From Microbacterium sp. Leaf151 (GTDB lineage Bacteria > Actinomycetota > Actinomycetes > Actinomycetales > Microbacteriaceae): a stretch of 64,000 bases of DNA. Below the pieces are notes generated by a model, which saw only the letters and a list, made by a program, of their open reading frames with translations, did no database searches and was not told where the DNA came from. The stretch covers positions 625,427 through 689,426 of the forward strand of contig NZ_LMOR01000001.1 in assembly GCF_001424225.1 (NCBI RefSeq), written 5' to 3'. This document shows, piece after piece, positions 48,303 through 57,412 of this stretch; position 1 is the first letter of the stretch; every line of letters begins with the position of its first letter. Position numbers and translations under genes: made by a program.

Positions 48303-48380
48303 TCCAGCGTACGACGGGCCGCCGACACCGGGGCCCGCGATCACCTCGCCACGACGGTACTAACCGCGGCCGCGGACGAT

Positions 48381-49358
48381 TTAGCCGGTGTAGCCGTCTT
48401 CACCGAGAGTGGAGAGAATGCGATTCAGATCCTGAATGGACGCGAAATCTATGCTGATCTGGCCTTTTTTAGCACTGAGAGACACTCGGACCTTCGTGTC
48501 GAACCGGTCGCCGAGTCGGTCGGCGATCTGGTCGAGTCCTGCCTGACGGGCACCGGATCTCGGCTTCTGGCGGACCGGCACCACACCGGGCATCTTCGCG
48601 GCCGCCTCGGCGGCGCGCACCGACAGGTCCTCATTCACGATCTTGTCCGCGAGTTTCTGCATCTCGCGCGGGTCGTCGAGCGACAGAATGGCGCGAGCGT
48701 GGCCCGCGCTCAGGACACCCGCGGCGACGCGCTGCTGCACGGGGACAGGCAACTTCAGAAGACGAATGGTGTTGCTGATCTGAGGACGCGAACGCCCGAT
48801 CCGCGTCGCCAGTTCCTCCTGAGTGATGCCGAAATCCTCGAGCAGCTGCTGATACGCCGATGCCTCTTCGAGGGGGTTGAGCTGAGACCGGTGCAGGTTC
48901 TCGAGGAGTGCGTCACGAAGCAGGTACTCGTCATCGGTCTCACGAACGACCGCTGGAATCGTGGCGAGACCCGCTTCACGCGACGCACGCGTTCGCCTCT
49001 CACCCATGATGAGCTCGTACGTCCCGTCGCCCTTGTCACGCACGACGACGGGCTGCAGCACGCCGAACTCGCGGACGGAGTGCACCAGCTCAGCGAGGTC
49101 GTCCGAATCGAAATGGGTTCGAGGCTGACGAGGATTCGGAACGATCGACGCCGGGTCGACGTGGATGAGGCGCGCGCCCGGAACGGAGACGAGCTGCGCA
49201 TCATCGCCCGCCGCGGGGTCAACCGTTCCCGACGACGTCTTCTCTTTCTCGGATGTCGACGCACCCGGGAAGAACACATCGACGGGACGAGCCTCCGACG
49301 GTTCGGCGGTGGGGATCAGCGCACCGATGCCACGACCCAGTCCGGTCCTCTTAGCCAT
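48381..49358 (-). CDS. parB: Chromosome-partitioning protein ParB
   Basis: A 325-residue ParB that binds parS, spreads as a CTP-dependent clamp and organises the origin. The N-terminal KRTGLGRGIGALIP segment contacts ParA. The CTPase boxes read NPRQPRTHFD and GERRTRASREAGL; the central HTH includes ITQEELATRIGRSRPQISNTIRLLKLP near residues 170-196; a C-terminal dimerisation region follows. The start abuts the parA stop (sharing position 49358), so the two are coupled. Seven parS or parS-like sites lie upstream in and beyond parA. Confidence 0.97.
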   Translation of the reverse strand: MAKRTGLGRGIGALIPTAEPSEARPVDVFFPGASTSEKEKTSSGTVDPAAGDDAQLVSVPGARLIHVDPASIVPNPRQPRTHFDSDDLAELVHSVREFGVLQPVVVRDKGDGTYELIMGERRTRASREAGLATIPAVVRETDDEYLLRDALLENLHRSQLNPLEEASAYQQLLEDFGITQEELATRIGRSRPQISNTIRLLKLPVPVQQRVAAGVLSAGHARAILSLDDPREMQKLADKIVNEDLSVRAAEAAAKMPGVVPVRQKPRSGARQAGLDQIADRLGDRFDTKVRVSLSAKKGQISIDFASIQDLNRILSTLGEDGYTG

Positions 49359-50284
49359 CAGGAATCCTTTTCGATGGTGTCGCGAGCGACGATTTCTACC
49401 GCGGCTTCGCGATAAGCGATGGCGCCCGCCGACTGGCCATCGTACGCGATGACCGTCTGCCCGAAGCTCGGTGCCTCTGAGACGCGAACGGAGCGGGGAA
49501 TGACCGTGTTGAGCACCTCGTGCGAGAAGTGCGAACGAACCTCTTCCGCGACCTGCTGTGCAAGCCGTGTGCGCCCGTCGTACATCGTCAGCAAGATGGT
49601 CGAGATGTGAAGCTTCGGATTGAGGTGCTTCTGAATCATCTGCACACTGCCGAGCAGCTGGCTCAGCCCCTCTAGCGCGTAGTACTCGCACTGGATGGGG
49701 ATCATCACCTCGTCAGCCGCTGTGAACGCGTTGATCGTCAGAAGTCCGAGTGACGGCGGGCAGTCGATGATCACGAAGTCGAGGTGATTGTTTTCGATCT
49801 CCAGGTACTCGCGAAGCGCCCCCCGCAGGCGATGCTCGCGTGCGACCTGTGAGACGAGCTCGATTTCTGCGCCGGCGAGATGGATGGTGCTCGGTGCGCA
49901 GAGCAGATCAGGGGACTCCGGGCTCGTCTGAATAATGTCGACGAGCGGAACATCGTTGATGAGAACGTCGTAGACGCTCGGGGTCTCGGCGTTGTGGGCG
50001 ACACCGAGGGCCGTCGACGCGTTGCCCTGGGGGTCGAGGTCGATAACGAGAACGCGGGCACCCACCGACGCGAGAGCTGCGCCCATGTTAACAGCGGTGG
50101 TGGTCTTCCCGACCCCGCCTTTCTGATTCGACACCGTGAACACGCGGGTGCGCCCCGTCAGTTTGACGTCGGCCACTTCGAGCGCACGTCGTCGTGCCGA
50201 TAGGTCAGCGATCTCACGAGCGATGGGGGAGTCATCGAGCGAAAAGGACGAAGACGCCTCACCGGATTGTTTCACGTGAAACAC
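49358..50284 (-). CDS. parA: Chromosome-partitioning ATPase ParA
   Basis: A 308-residue Walker-type ATPase that drives origin segregation with ParB. The deviant Walker A VSNQKGGVGKTTTAVNMGAAL is near residues 51-70, with LVIDLDPQGNAS near 82 and FVIIDCPPSLGLLT near 157. About 45 residues precede the ATPase core. The GTG start lies inside a perfect parS site (50268-50283), so codons 1-6 read out the palindrome as FHVKQ. A downstream ATG cannot be excluded, but the N-terminal FHVKQ is common in relatives, which favours this start. Confidence 0.96.
   Translation of the reverse strand: MFHVKQSGEASSSFSLDDSPIAREIADLSARRRALEVADVKLTGRTRVFTVSNQKGGVGKTTTAVNMGAALASVGARVLVIDLDPQGNASTALGVAHNAETPSVYDVLINDVPLVDIIQTSPESPDLLCAPSTIHLAGAEIELVSQVAREHRLRGALREYLEIENNHLDFVIIDCPPSLGLLTINAFTAADEVMIPIQCEYYALEGLSQLLGSVQMIQKHLNPKLHISTILLTMYDGRTRLAQQVAEEVRSHFSHEVLNTVIPRSVRVSEAPSFGQTVIAYDGQSAGAIAYREAAVEIVARDTIEKDS
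50268..50283. promoter_or_regulatory. parS site 1 (inside the start of parA)
   Basis: TGTTTCACGTGAAACA, the perfect 16-base parS palindrome, overlaps the first codons of parA. ParB binding here would be expected to affect parAB expression as well as segregation. Confidence 0.95.
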
Positions 50285-50618
50285 CTCTCACCTTCGCGAA
50301 CTCGCTCAGTCTACCTGTGGCCCCTGACATCGCCTCCCATCGCGCTCGCTACTGCGAGAGTGGCCATCGAGAATGCCGCTGCGTGGAGTGACAGTGTGGC
50401 GCTAGACGTGGGCCCGCGTCGTGCACAGTGCGGTGCGCTGCGCCCGTCGAGAACCGCGCCCTCTGCTCGCTGGCGGGCGTGTCGGGTCGTCGTGACGAAT
50501 CATGGTGGCGTTCGGAAGTTTCCGGTCGCCCCTGACTGCTGATACGTGTGGAGCGTGCGTCTGAGATCCCGACGTTGCTGCGGATCCGTTTATATCCCGT
50601 CGACGCCCAAAATCTCGT

Positions 50619-50634
50619 TGTTTCACGTGAAACA
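50619..50634. promoter_or_regulatory. parS site 2
   Basis: A perfect TGTTTCACGTGAAACA, 335 bases beyond the parA start in gene-free DNA. Confidence 0.95.
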
Positions 50635-51201
50635 TGGGCGGTATCGCTGCTTGAAAGCGGCGAACGGATGTCGTGAGCAGGTCTCACGGACGCTGGTGGA
50701 CTGAACTCATAGGAGAGCTGACCCCTGTCACCACCCCTCCCGCACGCGGGCTCTCTCATACCGATCGCCGTCGTTCCAAAGAATGCCCAGCGGCCGAGCG
50801 TCTATCGAACGCCCGCCACGCGTGGCACCCCGTTCTGAGCTGAGCTGCGTTCGCATCCGGTCATGGGCCGAGACGTACCCCGTACGGCCCGGTCGCTTAG
50901 GCACCAAAGCACGCTCCGCGAGGCGGTCGATGTCAGCGAGGGAAGCATACGTCTCACAAACAATGCCTCGCGTCTTCAGGTTCGCGGCCAGATTCGCAGG
51001 CTCGAGAGCGTGTAGGGTCCGGACACGGAACCTCGCGGCATCGGGTTTCTCACTGCGAACGTGTGACTGACCGCCCACCTGCGTGACTGGCTGACGAAGA
51101 CAAATGAGCGCTCGACCCGCAATCCCGCGGTCTCGGGTGACACGCCTCCTGCCATAGTGCGTCGGTCATGGACGACCCGGACGCGTGCGTTCGTCGGAAA
51201 G

Positions 51202-51217
51202 TGTTTCACGTGAAACA
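51202..51217. promoter_or_regulatory. parS site 3
   Basis: A perfect TGTTTCACGTGAAACA, in gene-free DNA about 570 bases from site 2. Confidence 0.95.
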
Positions 51218-51486
51218 TGAGCCTTCACATGCGTGTCGGCGCCGGAGGCAGACAGGAAGCGACGTTCACCGGGGTCGTGACGGCATTCGAGGGTTGGGTC
51301 GAAGGCTAGGAAGCTCCCCCAGGACGCACTGGCCGACCGTGGTTCGGACGCTCGGTGTCGAGACGAACTCATACACGCCGGGCCGATCGCCATCACGCGA
51401 CCGAGAGCGCGCGACCCCGGTCTCGCCAACTCACCGCAGGGGTCGCGTGCGGGCTGCACTGCGTCAAGCCAGTACCTGCCGCCGGG

Positions 51487-51502
51487 TGGTTCACGAGAAA
51501 CG
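51487..51502. promoter_or_regulatory. Degenerate parS-like site
   Basis: TGGTTCACGAGAAACG differs from parS at three positions, two of them inside the palindrome. Probably a weak or decayed copy. Confidence 0.3.
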
Positions 51503-52092
51503 TCTATTATGCAACCGCCTACGTCTGTGACCCCGGCGGCGACAGACTGAGATGACGTCGGGGACGGTCTCAGCGCGGTGAAATCGAGACTGTCGACGAG
51601 CAGGAGTGCGTTCCTTTCTGCTGGCGCCGCACCAGCTGACGACTATGGGCTCTCCGGATAGTGAGGCGCCCACCCTGCCGCCTGTCAATCGTCACCGTCT
51701 CGAGTGGTAGCGAGTCGCCCCCGATGGTCCCGACGTATCGCCCCGCAACAAGGACCGCGTGCGATCTCGTATGTCCGACGGACGCGTCAACAGTGCGGCG
51801 TGGGCGGAGCTGCGCCAGAGTTGTGGCCATCCGCTCGTGCAGATCTCAACCTCGACTCGGGGCGGACCTCGCTGACGAACGAGCAGGCGGAAATGTCAGT
51901 TGTATCCCCCGCGCATCCGCTGTGCTGGCCAAGACTCCGCCGCCACCAGAGAGGGAAGGGGCCGTCCGTGGACGACGTGGTCGGGCCGAAGCAGCCGCGG
52001 CAGCCGACGGGGAGCCAGGCGTCCTCTCGACGCCACGCACCCACAGCACTCGTGTTGCACCGCCAAAGACCCCGCTGGGTCCTGTCGAACTA

Positions 52093-52108
52093 CGTTTCAC
52101 GTGAAAAC
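52093..52108. promoter_or_regulatory. parS variant
   Basis: CGTTTCACGTGAAAAC keeps the central TTTCACGTGAAA exactly but differs at three outer positions. Likely bound, perhaps more weakly. Confidence 0.6.
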
Positions 52109-52948
52109 GTCGCGCGCAACGCTTTGCGACCCTCGCAAGAGTAGCGGAGCATGTACGGGGCTCATCAACTGGGGCCCGGTAGCGGTGCGGCCGGTTCGCA
52201 ACCCAGCTGCACGACAAGACTGACGGGCGAGCGGTCGCAGGACGCAGGACTCGCCGATTCATGGACGGCGCGGCGCCGCGACTGGACCGACCTGCAATTA
52301 TCAGGCGCGACGACATCATCACCAGCTGGTGCGAGGGCGATCCTCTTGTCGCACGAGCTGGCTGCTGGCTCAACCCCGGTGAGAGGGGCACTCCATCGAA
52401 AGGCGCTGGGCTATGGCGGGGAGCACTGAACGCGTCTCGTCTCGAACTTTCCCTAGTGCTCGGGCGTCGTCGACATTTTCCAGCTCTTCCTACCGTCGTC
52501 GTCCCGGCAGCCGACATCGTTGCTGCGACTGAGCTCGGCCTCAGCAGCCTCTCTCCCATTCCGAACACGCCGCGTGTACGTGTACGTGCCCCACACCAAA
52601 TGACCGTGGGCTTCGCAGGGCCGCATCTCTGTTCGGCACCTGGCAAGTGCCGCCGAGCGCAAGTTCAAGAAGCTGGCTCCTCACGCATACTCTGCGAGTG
52701 AGCCCGACAGGACAGCCGCATTCCCCTAAGCTCCCAAATGCCTGCCGACGTGCCTTGCAATGCCGCGTCTCTTGCGGAACCAGTGTTGACCGGACAGGCA
52801 TTGCAGCGGGCTTGACCAGAACGGTTCTCTGTCCGCCACGACGTGCACGAAGTCGCGGGCTCTCGAGGCTCTTCATGGCGACAATCATCAGGTGGATCGA
52901 TATGAACTTTGGGGCGGCGCGGCTCCCTCAGGCCGAATCTCGCGGCCG

Positions 52949-52964
52949 TGTTTCACGTGAAACA
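52949..52964. promoter_or_regulatory. parS site 4
   Basis: A perfect TGTTTCACGTGAAACA in gene-free DNA, 1.7 kb from site 3. Confidence 0.95.
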
Positions 52965-53248
52965 TCACCCAGATGCTGCGCTAGCGGGCGACGTGACGTG
53001 ACACATCAACGCCGGCTCCGCCGTTCCCGTCCTGACACTGCAACGCCGCGGCGCCGAAGCCACGACTTCACGCCACTCTTTTCGACGCCTACCCGCGTGA
53101 CGGGACGCCGCGGCGGACGGGGAAGAGCGAGCAAGCGCGCAGGGGGCGATGGTCCCACGGGCCGCCCACGGGGCAGGGGAGCGGAAGCGATGACAGCCCG
53201 CGCAGCGGCGCTTCACCGCCTCGGTCCCGTAGATCGAACTTCGCGAAG

Positions 53249-53264
53249 TGTTCCACGTGAAACA
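53249..53264. promoter_or_regulatory. parS site 5 (one mismatch)
   Basis: TGTTCCACGTGAAACA differs from parS at one position in the left arm. Likely functional, about 785 bases from the rsmG stop. Confidence 0.85.
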
Positions 53265-54048
53265 CCCGCCGCCGATCCGAGGCAGTGCCTCATCCCGCGC
53301 GGGCTGACACACGTCACAGGTTCACCAGGCCGGTGGTCCTCGGTGATGCGGTGTCGCGGCAGCAGGTCAGGCCACACGACCCGCCCCTCCACGCAACTGC
53401 CTACGCGTGCCGACATTCCTGGCCCCGGGGATGAGGAGCACCGCTCGCCGTCCGCGATCGAAGTACCTCGCGAGCCAGCGTGTCGGGAACACGACCAAAC
53501 GCAAACGTTCACGGCACGCCAAGGCCCTTACCCGCCGCTCGCCTGTTCCCGGGCCCCGGGTTCACCGGAACACCGGCATCCACCGCATCACACCCACCCT
53601 GAGCGGCACGAGGAGATCATCCGGCCCAGCTCACGCTTGTGTCGCCGCCACGCACCGCGTGCGTTGACAGTGCCTCACCACCGTAGCGTTGGGCGAGCCC
53701 ACATCACCTCACACCGGGCGTAGTGCGGTGCCGGCCGCCGCGATCCTGACCCGTAAGCCGGCGCAGCTATCCGCGCTGCACGGCTCGCAAATCGAGCCCG
53801 ATCCTGGGACAGAGCGATCCGGGCACAGAGACCGCAGAAACTTATCGGCACGGCATTCACGAACCGCTTCGGGACTTGCATCGGAGGAGAACGATGGAGC
53901 CTCCGACTCGCGAAAACAGTGAAGCGCCGAAGTGTGAGCGGCTCGGAACCCTCATCGGATGGGAGGGGACGTCATCGATCACCTCGACGGACGTCTACTA
54001 CGGCAACGAGCTCATCACCGGGTCAACACATGTCTACATGTTACCGAC

Positions 54049-54678
54049 TCAACGAGTGACAGTGGCCAGAAATACCCGAGTGGGCTCGTCCAAGACGCCC
54101 TCTCCGACGATCTCGACCGACACGTCCTGCAGACCATACTGTCTGATCTGCTTAGCTGCGGCGTCGATCTCGCGCCCCACGTTCGCGCCCTTGAGGAATA
54201 CAAGCCGACCACCGGGACGCACCAGGGGAGCGGTGTAGGGGAGAAGGGTGCGCAACGCACTGACTGCCCGCGCCGTCGCAATGTCGAAGACGCGCCCTCG
54301 CGCCCACTCCTCACCGCGCATGCGCTCCACGCTGACATTCTCGAGCTCGAGATCGGCAACCTGCTCCGACAGCCATGCCGTGCGGCGCTCCATCGGCTCG
54401 ATGAGGGTCCACTCCACGTCGGGTCGCGCGATGGCCAGCACAAGCCCCGGCAGCCCTGCTCCCGATCCGACGTCGACGGCAGCCCCCGCGAAGAACGGAG
54501 CAGCGATCGCACTGTTGAGGATGTGTCGCGTCCACAGACGCGGCACCTCCAACGGACCGATCAGTCCCCGTTCCTCGCCGTACGCAGCAAGATTAGCGGT
54601 GAACCTGCGCGCGGTGTCGATGCGGTCACCGAAGATGTCCGCGGCCGCGACGGGCTCCGCCTCGAGCTGTTCCGGCAT
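54049..54678 (-). CDS. rsmG: 16S rRNA (guanine-527-N7)-methyltransferase
   Basis: A 209-residue SAM methyltransferase that modifies G527 of 16S rRNA; loss gives low-level streptomycin resistance in other bacteria. Motif I is AVDVGSGAGLPGLVLAIARP near residues 68-87, followed by TLIEPMERRTAWL. RLWTRHILNS precedes it, as in the family. ATG at 54676-54678 lies seven bases past the jag stop. It is the last gene of the rnpA-yidD-yidC-jag-rsmG series, and the gene-free parS region follows. Confidence 0.96.
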   Translation of the reverse strand: MPEQLEAEPVAAADIFGDRIDTARRFTANLAAYGEERGLIGPLEVPRLWTRHILNSAIAAPFFAGAAVDVGSGAGLPGLVLAIARPDVEWTLIEPMERRTAWLSEQVADLELENVSVERMRGEEWARGRVFDIATARAVSALRTLLPYTAPLVRPGGRLVFLKGANVGREIDAAAKQIRQYGLQDVSVEIVGEGVLDEPTRVFLATVTR

Positions 54679-54685
54679 CCGCGGA

Positions 54686-55192
54686 TCAGCCCCGACGCAA
54701 GACGGTGTGCCTGTCCGCACCCTCGCCGAACGACTCGGAGTCGTAGCCGCGATCAGCAGCGATGTCATGCACGAGCTTGCGCTCATAGCTCGACATCGCC
54801 GGCAGGGAGGCCTGGGAAGCGCCCTCGACGAGACGCTCGATGGCGCGGTCGACGAGCATCTCGAGCTGACGCTGGCGGGCATCACGCGATCCGCCGATGT
54901 CGAGGATGAGCCGTGAGAACCGACCCGTCGCGCTCTGCACAGCCAGGCGGGTGAGCTCCTGCAGTGCCTGCACCGTGTCGGGATGCGCGAGACTCGACAG
55001 CGACTCGGCGTCATCGGCTTCGACCGAGACGTACGCGCGGCCGGCGCGCACATCCATGGCGAGGTCTCCGTCGATGTCCGCGATGTCGAGCAAACCCTCG
55101 AGGTAGTCGGCGGCGATGTCGCCTTCCTGCTCGAGCTGCTCTTCGGTGGCGGCGGTCTGCTCGGGGGCAATCTGATCGGACGTCGTCATCAT
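54686..55192 (-). CDS. jag: RNA-binding protein Jag/KhpB (R3H domain)
   Basis: A 168-residue RNA-binding protein with an acidic N-terminal part, a KH-like domain at about 40-95 and an R3H domain at about 105-165 (LPAMSSYERKLVHDIAADRG, with the R-x-x-x-H at YERKLVH). It usually lies next to yidC and in other bacteria partners KhpA in controlling envelope and division genes. The N-terminal Jag domain is missing, as is common in this phylum. ATG follows GGAGATCATG, 12 bases after yidC. Confidence 0.93.
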   Translation of the reverse strand: MMTTSDQIAPEQTAATEEQLEQEGDIAADYLEGLLDIADIDGDLAMDVRAGRAYVSVEADDAESLSSLAHPDTVQALQELTRLAVQSATGRFSRLILDIGGSRDARQRQLEMLVDRAIERLVEGASQASLPAMSSYERKLVHDIAADRGYDSESFGEGADRHTVLRRG

Positions 55193-55204
55193 GATCTCCG
55201 GAGG

Positions 55205-56278
55205 TCAGGAAGCGGGTGCGGATCCAGAACCGCCGGCGGCTCCGCCCCCAGCACCGGTGTTCTTGGTGGACTGTTGCTTCTTGGCGCGCTGCTTGCCCAC
55301 GGGCTGCTGACGCTTCGGAGCCGCCGCGCGTACGCGCTCGGCTTCCTCGAGCAGACGCTGCTGCTCGGCCTGGTACTTCTCCATCGGCACGACCTTGCCC
55401 GCGGCGTCGATAGCTTTGCCCTTGCGCGCCAGGCGCTCTTCGCGTGCCTTCGCCGCGTCGGAACCGGGAGTCGGCATCTCGCGGATGACGATGAACTGCT
55501 GAACCATCGTCCACAGGTTGCTGACGAACCAGTAGATGACGACGCCGAGCGGGAAGAAGACGCCCGAGAAGATGAAGGCCAGCGGCAGGATGTACAGCAT
55601 GATCTTCTGCATCTGGTACGCCTGACCGGTCTTGGCCTCGGGCGACAGGTTCTTCGAGATGATCTGCAGCTGCGTGAAGAACTGCGACGCGATCATCAGC
55701 ACGACGAGCGTCAGAAGAATCGCGACGGTGATCTGACCGTCGGCCTGGCCCCATGCCGTGACCAGGTTCACGTGCATCGATGCCACGTCGAACAGGCGGG
55801 CGTCGTAGAACTCTCGGGTCAGCTCGGGCGTCAGCAGTCCGACGCCACCCTGGTTGTTGGTCGCGTGCTTCGCAACATCGTTCAGCACGCTGAAGAGGGC
55901 GAAGAAGATCGGCATCTGCACGAGCAGCGGCAGACAGCTGGAGACAGGTGTGGTGCCGTGCTTCTTGTACAGCGCCATGGTCTCGCGGCTCATGGCCTCG
56001 CGGGAGAGCTGGTCCTTCTTCCCGCGGTACTTCTCCTGGACCTTGCGCAGCTCCGGAGCGATCTCCATCATCTTGCGCTGGCTCTTGATCTGCTTGACGA
56101 AGAGGGGGATCAGCGCCGCCCGCACGATGAGGACGAGGCCGACGATCGAGAGCACCCACGTCAGACCGGCCGCGGGCGCCATGCCGAATGCGGTGAAGAG
56201 CGAGTGCCAGCCGACGAGCACGAGCTCGACCGCCCATTTCAGCGGCCACAGAATGGTCCCAATGAGATCGAATTGCAC
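55205..56278 (-). CDS. yidC: Membrane protein insertase YidC
   Basis: A 357-residue YidC/Oxa1 insertase. Five membrane spans are visible, with IKSQRKMMEIAPELRKVQEK forming the cytoplasmic coiled loop near residues 55-75 and SSCLPLLVQMPIFFALFSVL near 105-125. A basic C-terminal tail (rich in Lys, Arg, Gln) likely touches the ribosome. Start is GTG at 56276-56278 with AAAGGA upstream, two bases after the yidD stop. Non-conserved open frame upstream was excluded. Confidence 0.96.
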   Translation of the reverse strand: MQFDLIGTILWPLKWAVELVLVGWHSLFTAFGMAPAAGLTWVLSIVGLVLIVRAALIPLFVKQIKSQRKMMEIAPELRKVQEKYRGKKDQLSREAMSRETMALYKKHGTTPVSSCLPLLVQMPIFFALFSVLNDVAKHATNNQGGVGLLTPELTREFYDARLFDVASMHVNLVTAWGQADGQITVAILLTLVVLMIASQFFTQLQIISKNLSPEAKTGQAYQMQKIMLYILPLAFIFSGVFFPLGVVIYWFVSNLWTMVQQFIVIREMPTPGSDAAKAREERLARKGKAIDAAGKVVPMEKYQAEQQRLLEEAERVRAAAPKRQQPVGKQRAKKQQSTKNTGAGGGAAGGSGSAPAS

Positions 56279-56280
56279 GA

Positions 56281-56637
56281 TCAGTCCTTTCGGGCGGGCA
56301 CGACGAATCCGTGCCGAGTGAGTTCGTGACGGAAGGCCCGATGAGGACGGACGTCGTCGATGCCACCCTGAGCCCAGGGATGACACCGTGCGAGACGGGC
56401 GGCGGTGAACGCGACGCCCTTCACGAGTCCGTGCTGCTGCACGGCGCCCACCGAGTAGGCGGAGCACGAGGGGTAGTACTTGCACACGTCGCCGTAGACA
56501 TGCGAGATCGTAGACCGGTACGCGTGCAGCAGGGCGAGACCGGCGTTCCGGGGGAGGAGCGGAACGGATGCCAGCGCTGCCGCGGCCGTGAGCCGGCCGG
56601 ACCCCGTGGCTGATGTGGGAAGAGTCGAGGCGCTCAT
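56281..56637 (-). CDS. yidD: Membrane protein insertion efficiency factor YidD
   Basis: A 118-residue protein of the YidD (DUF37) family that helps YidC-dependent insertion. The signature YGDVCKYYPSCSAYSVGAVQ with three cysteine-containing positions is intact, and ARCHPWAQGGIDDVR follows. An N-terminal extension of about 25 residues precedes the core. The ATG overlaps the rnpA stop (ATGA), so it is coupled to it. Confidence 0.95.
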   Translation of the reverse strand: MSASTLPTSATGSGRLTAAAALASVPLLPRNAGLALLHAYRSTISHVYGDVCKYYPSCSAYSVGAVQQHGLVKGVAFTAARLARCHPWAQGGIDDVRPHRAFRHELTRHGFVVPARKD

Positions 56638-56972
56638 GCCGACGCTTTCCGTTCCAGGCACCGCACCACGTCGGCGCGGAGCGTCGCGTAGTCGGTCGCC
56701 GCCGCTGAGGGGAGGACGCGGATGACGATCGAGGCGCCCCCGCGGATGGACGGGAGCGCCTCAGCGCACACCGCTTTGAGGCGGCGGCGAATGGTGTTGC
56801 GTGTGACCGCGGAGCCGACCTGCCGGCTCACGATGAAGCCGAAACGAGGTGCATCGGTCTCAGCCGAGGTTCCGACATAGGTGACGGTATGCGCTCCGGC
56901 ACAACGAGAGCCCCGTCGGACTGTGGCTTTGTAGTCCGATCCGCGGGTGAGTCGGTTCGGCTTCGCGAGCAC
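56634..56972 (-). CDS. rnpA: Ribonuclease P protein component
   Basis: A 112-residue basic protein subunit of RNase P, which with its RNA trims tRNA 5' ends. The core SRQVGSAVTRNTIRRRLKAV near residues 58-77 is the RNR motif of the family. The GTG start at 56970-56972 gives VLAKPNRLTRGSDY, the usual opening, and lies eight bases after the rpmH stop. An upstream ATG in frame reads antisense-like rpmH sequence and was excluded. Confidence 0.96.
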   Translation of the reverse strand: MLAKPNRLTRGSDYKATVRRGSRCAGAHTVTYVGTSAETDAPRFGFIVSRQVGSAVTRNTIRRRLKAVCAEALPSIRGGASIVIRVLPSAAATDYATLRADVVRCLERKASA

Positions 56973-56980
56973 CGGGTCTG

Positions 56981-57118
56981 TCAGGCCGAGAGCTCGGTGC
57001 GGCCCTTGGCGCGACGCGCCGAAAGGATGCCGCGGCCGGCACGCGTGCGCATGCGGGCACGGAAGCCGTGCTTCTTGGCGCGGCGGCGGTTGTTGGGCTG
57101 GAAGGTGCGCTTGCTCAT
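56981..57118 (-). CDS. rpmH: 50S ribosomal protein L34
   Basis: A 45-residue L34, too short for many gene finders. It starts [18 protein letters not shown] and ends [16 protein letters not shown], the standard sequence. ATG at 57116-57118 has GGAGTGACCC upstream. First gene of the leftward rnpA series and divergent from dnaA across the origin-proximal promoter region. Confidence 0.98.
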   Translation of the reverse strand: MSKRTFQPNNRRRAKKHGFRARMRTRAGRGILSARRAKGRTELSA

Positions 57119-57412
57119 GGGTCACTCCGGAGGTGGTGTCGCCCGATGCTCTTCTGCCGGGGACGGGGTCGGGACTGCCTGATAGGCATAAGTCAACCGA
57201 CTAAGGCTACGTCGTGAGGGGCGTTAACTCAAACCCAGAACGCGACCGCCCATTATCCCCAGGCGTTGTCCACAACCGTGGCAAAGACACGCGGCCGGGT
57301 CCTACAGTGGATTTTGCTCCGCGAGAGCCGCGAACTAGCGTGGCCCCGGAAGTTATCCACAGGTTCGGCGCGACTCGTCGATCGCCCGTCGCGTCTAGGT
57401 CCCGGAGGGGAT
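57119..57412. promoter_or_regulatory. rpmH-dnaA divergent control region with DnaA boxes
   Basis: A 294-base region carrying promoters for rpmH (left) and dnaA (right). DnaA boxes are TTGTCCACA at 57266-57274 and TTATCCACA at 57354-57362; a TACAGT hexamer at 57304-57309 suits a -10 for dnaA. The second box lies between this -10 and the dnaA start, as expected for autoregulation. Confidence 0.75.

Larger units (their letters stand above)
50285..54048. other. Gene-free parS-rich region (about 3.7 kb)
   Basis: No convincing gene was found between parA and rsmG. ORFs of up to 358 codons occur but are rich in Arg, Ser, Pro and His with no family motif, no paired ribosome sites and mutual overlap. 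The two least unlikely (50728-51078 and 51570-51830, both minus) are listed as rejected. The region holds six parS or parS-like sites (a seventh is in parA), spread over 3 kb. Its base composition is slightly less GC-rich than the flanking genes; one 60-base line I counted (52501-52560) has 39 G or C. It behaves as a centromere-like region. Confidence 0.75.

Noticed and set aside
50728..51078. 116-codon minus-strand ORF in the parS region
   Set aside because: Composition is somewhat protein-like (a LADIDRLAERAL stretch), but there is no family match I know, and no convincing start signal. Could be a decayed gene.
51570..51830. 86-codon minus-strand ORF in the parS region
   Set aside because: A stretch such as GRYVGTIGGDSLPLETVTID looks folded, but length, context and lack of a ribosome site leave it unsupported.
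51846..52646. 266-codon minus-strand ORF in the parS region
   Set aside because: Same non-coding composition, with a parS variant read through its frame.
52647..53723. 358-codon plus-strand ORF in the parS region
   Set aside because: Rich in Arg, Ser, Pro, Thr and His, crosses two parS sites, has no motif and overlaps other equally poor ORFs.
55011..56366. 451-codon minus-strand ORF overlapping yidC and jag
   Set aside because: Out-of-frame shadow of two well-identified genes.
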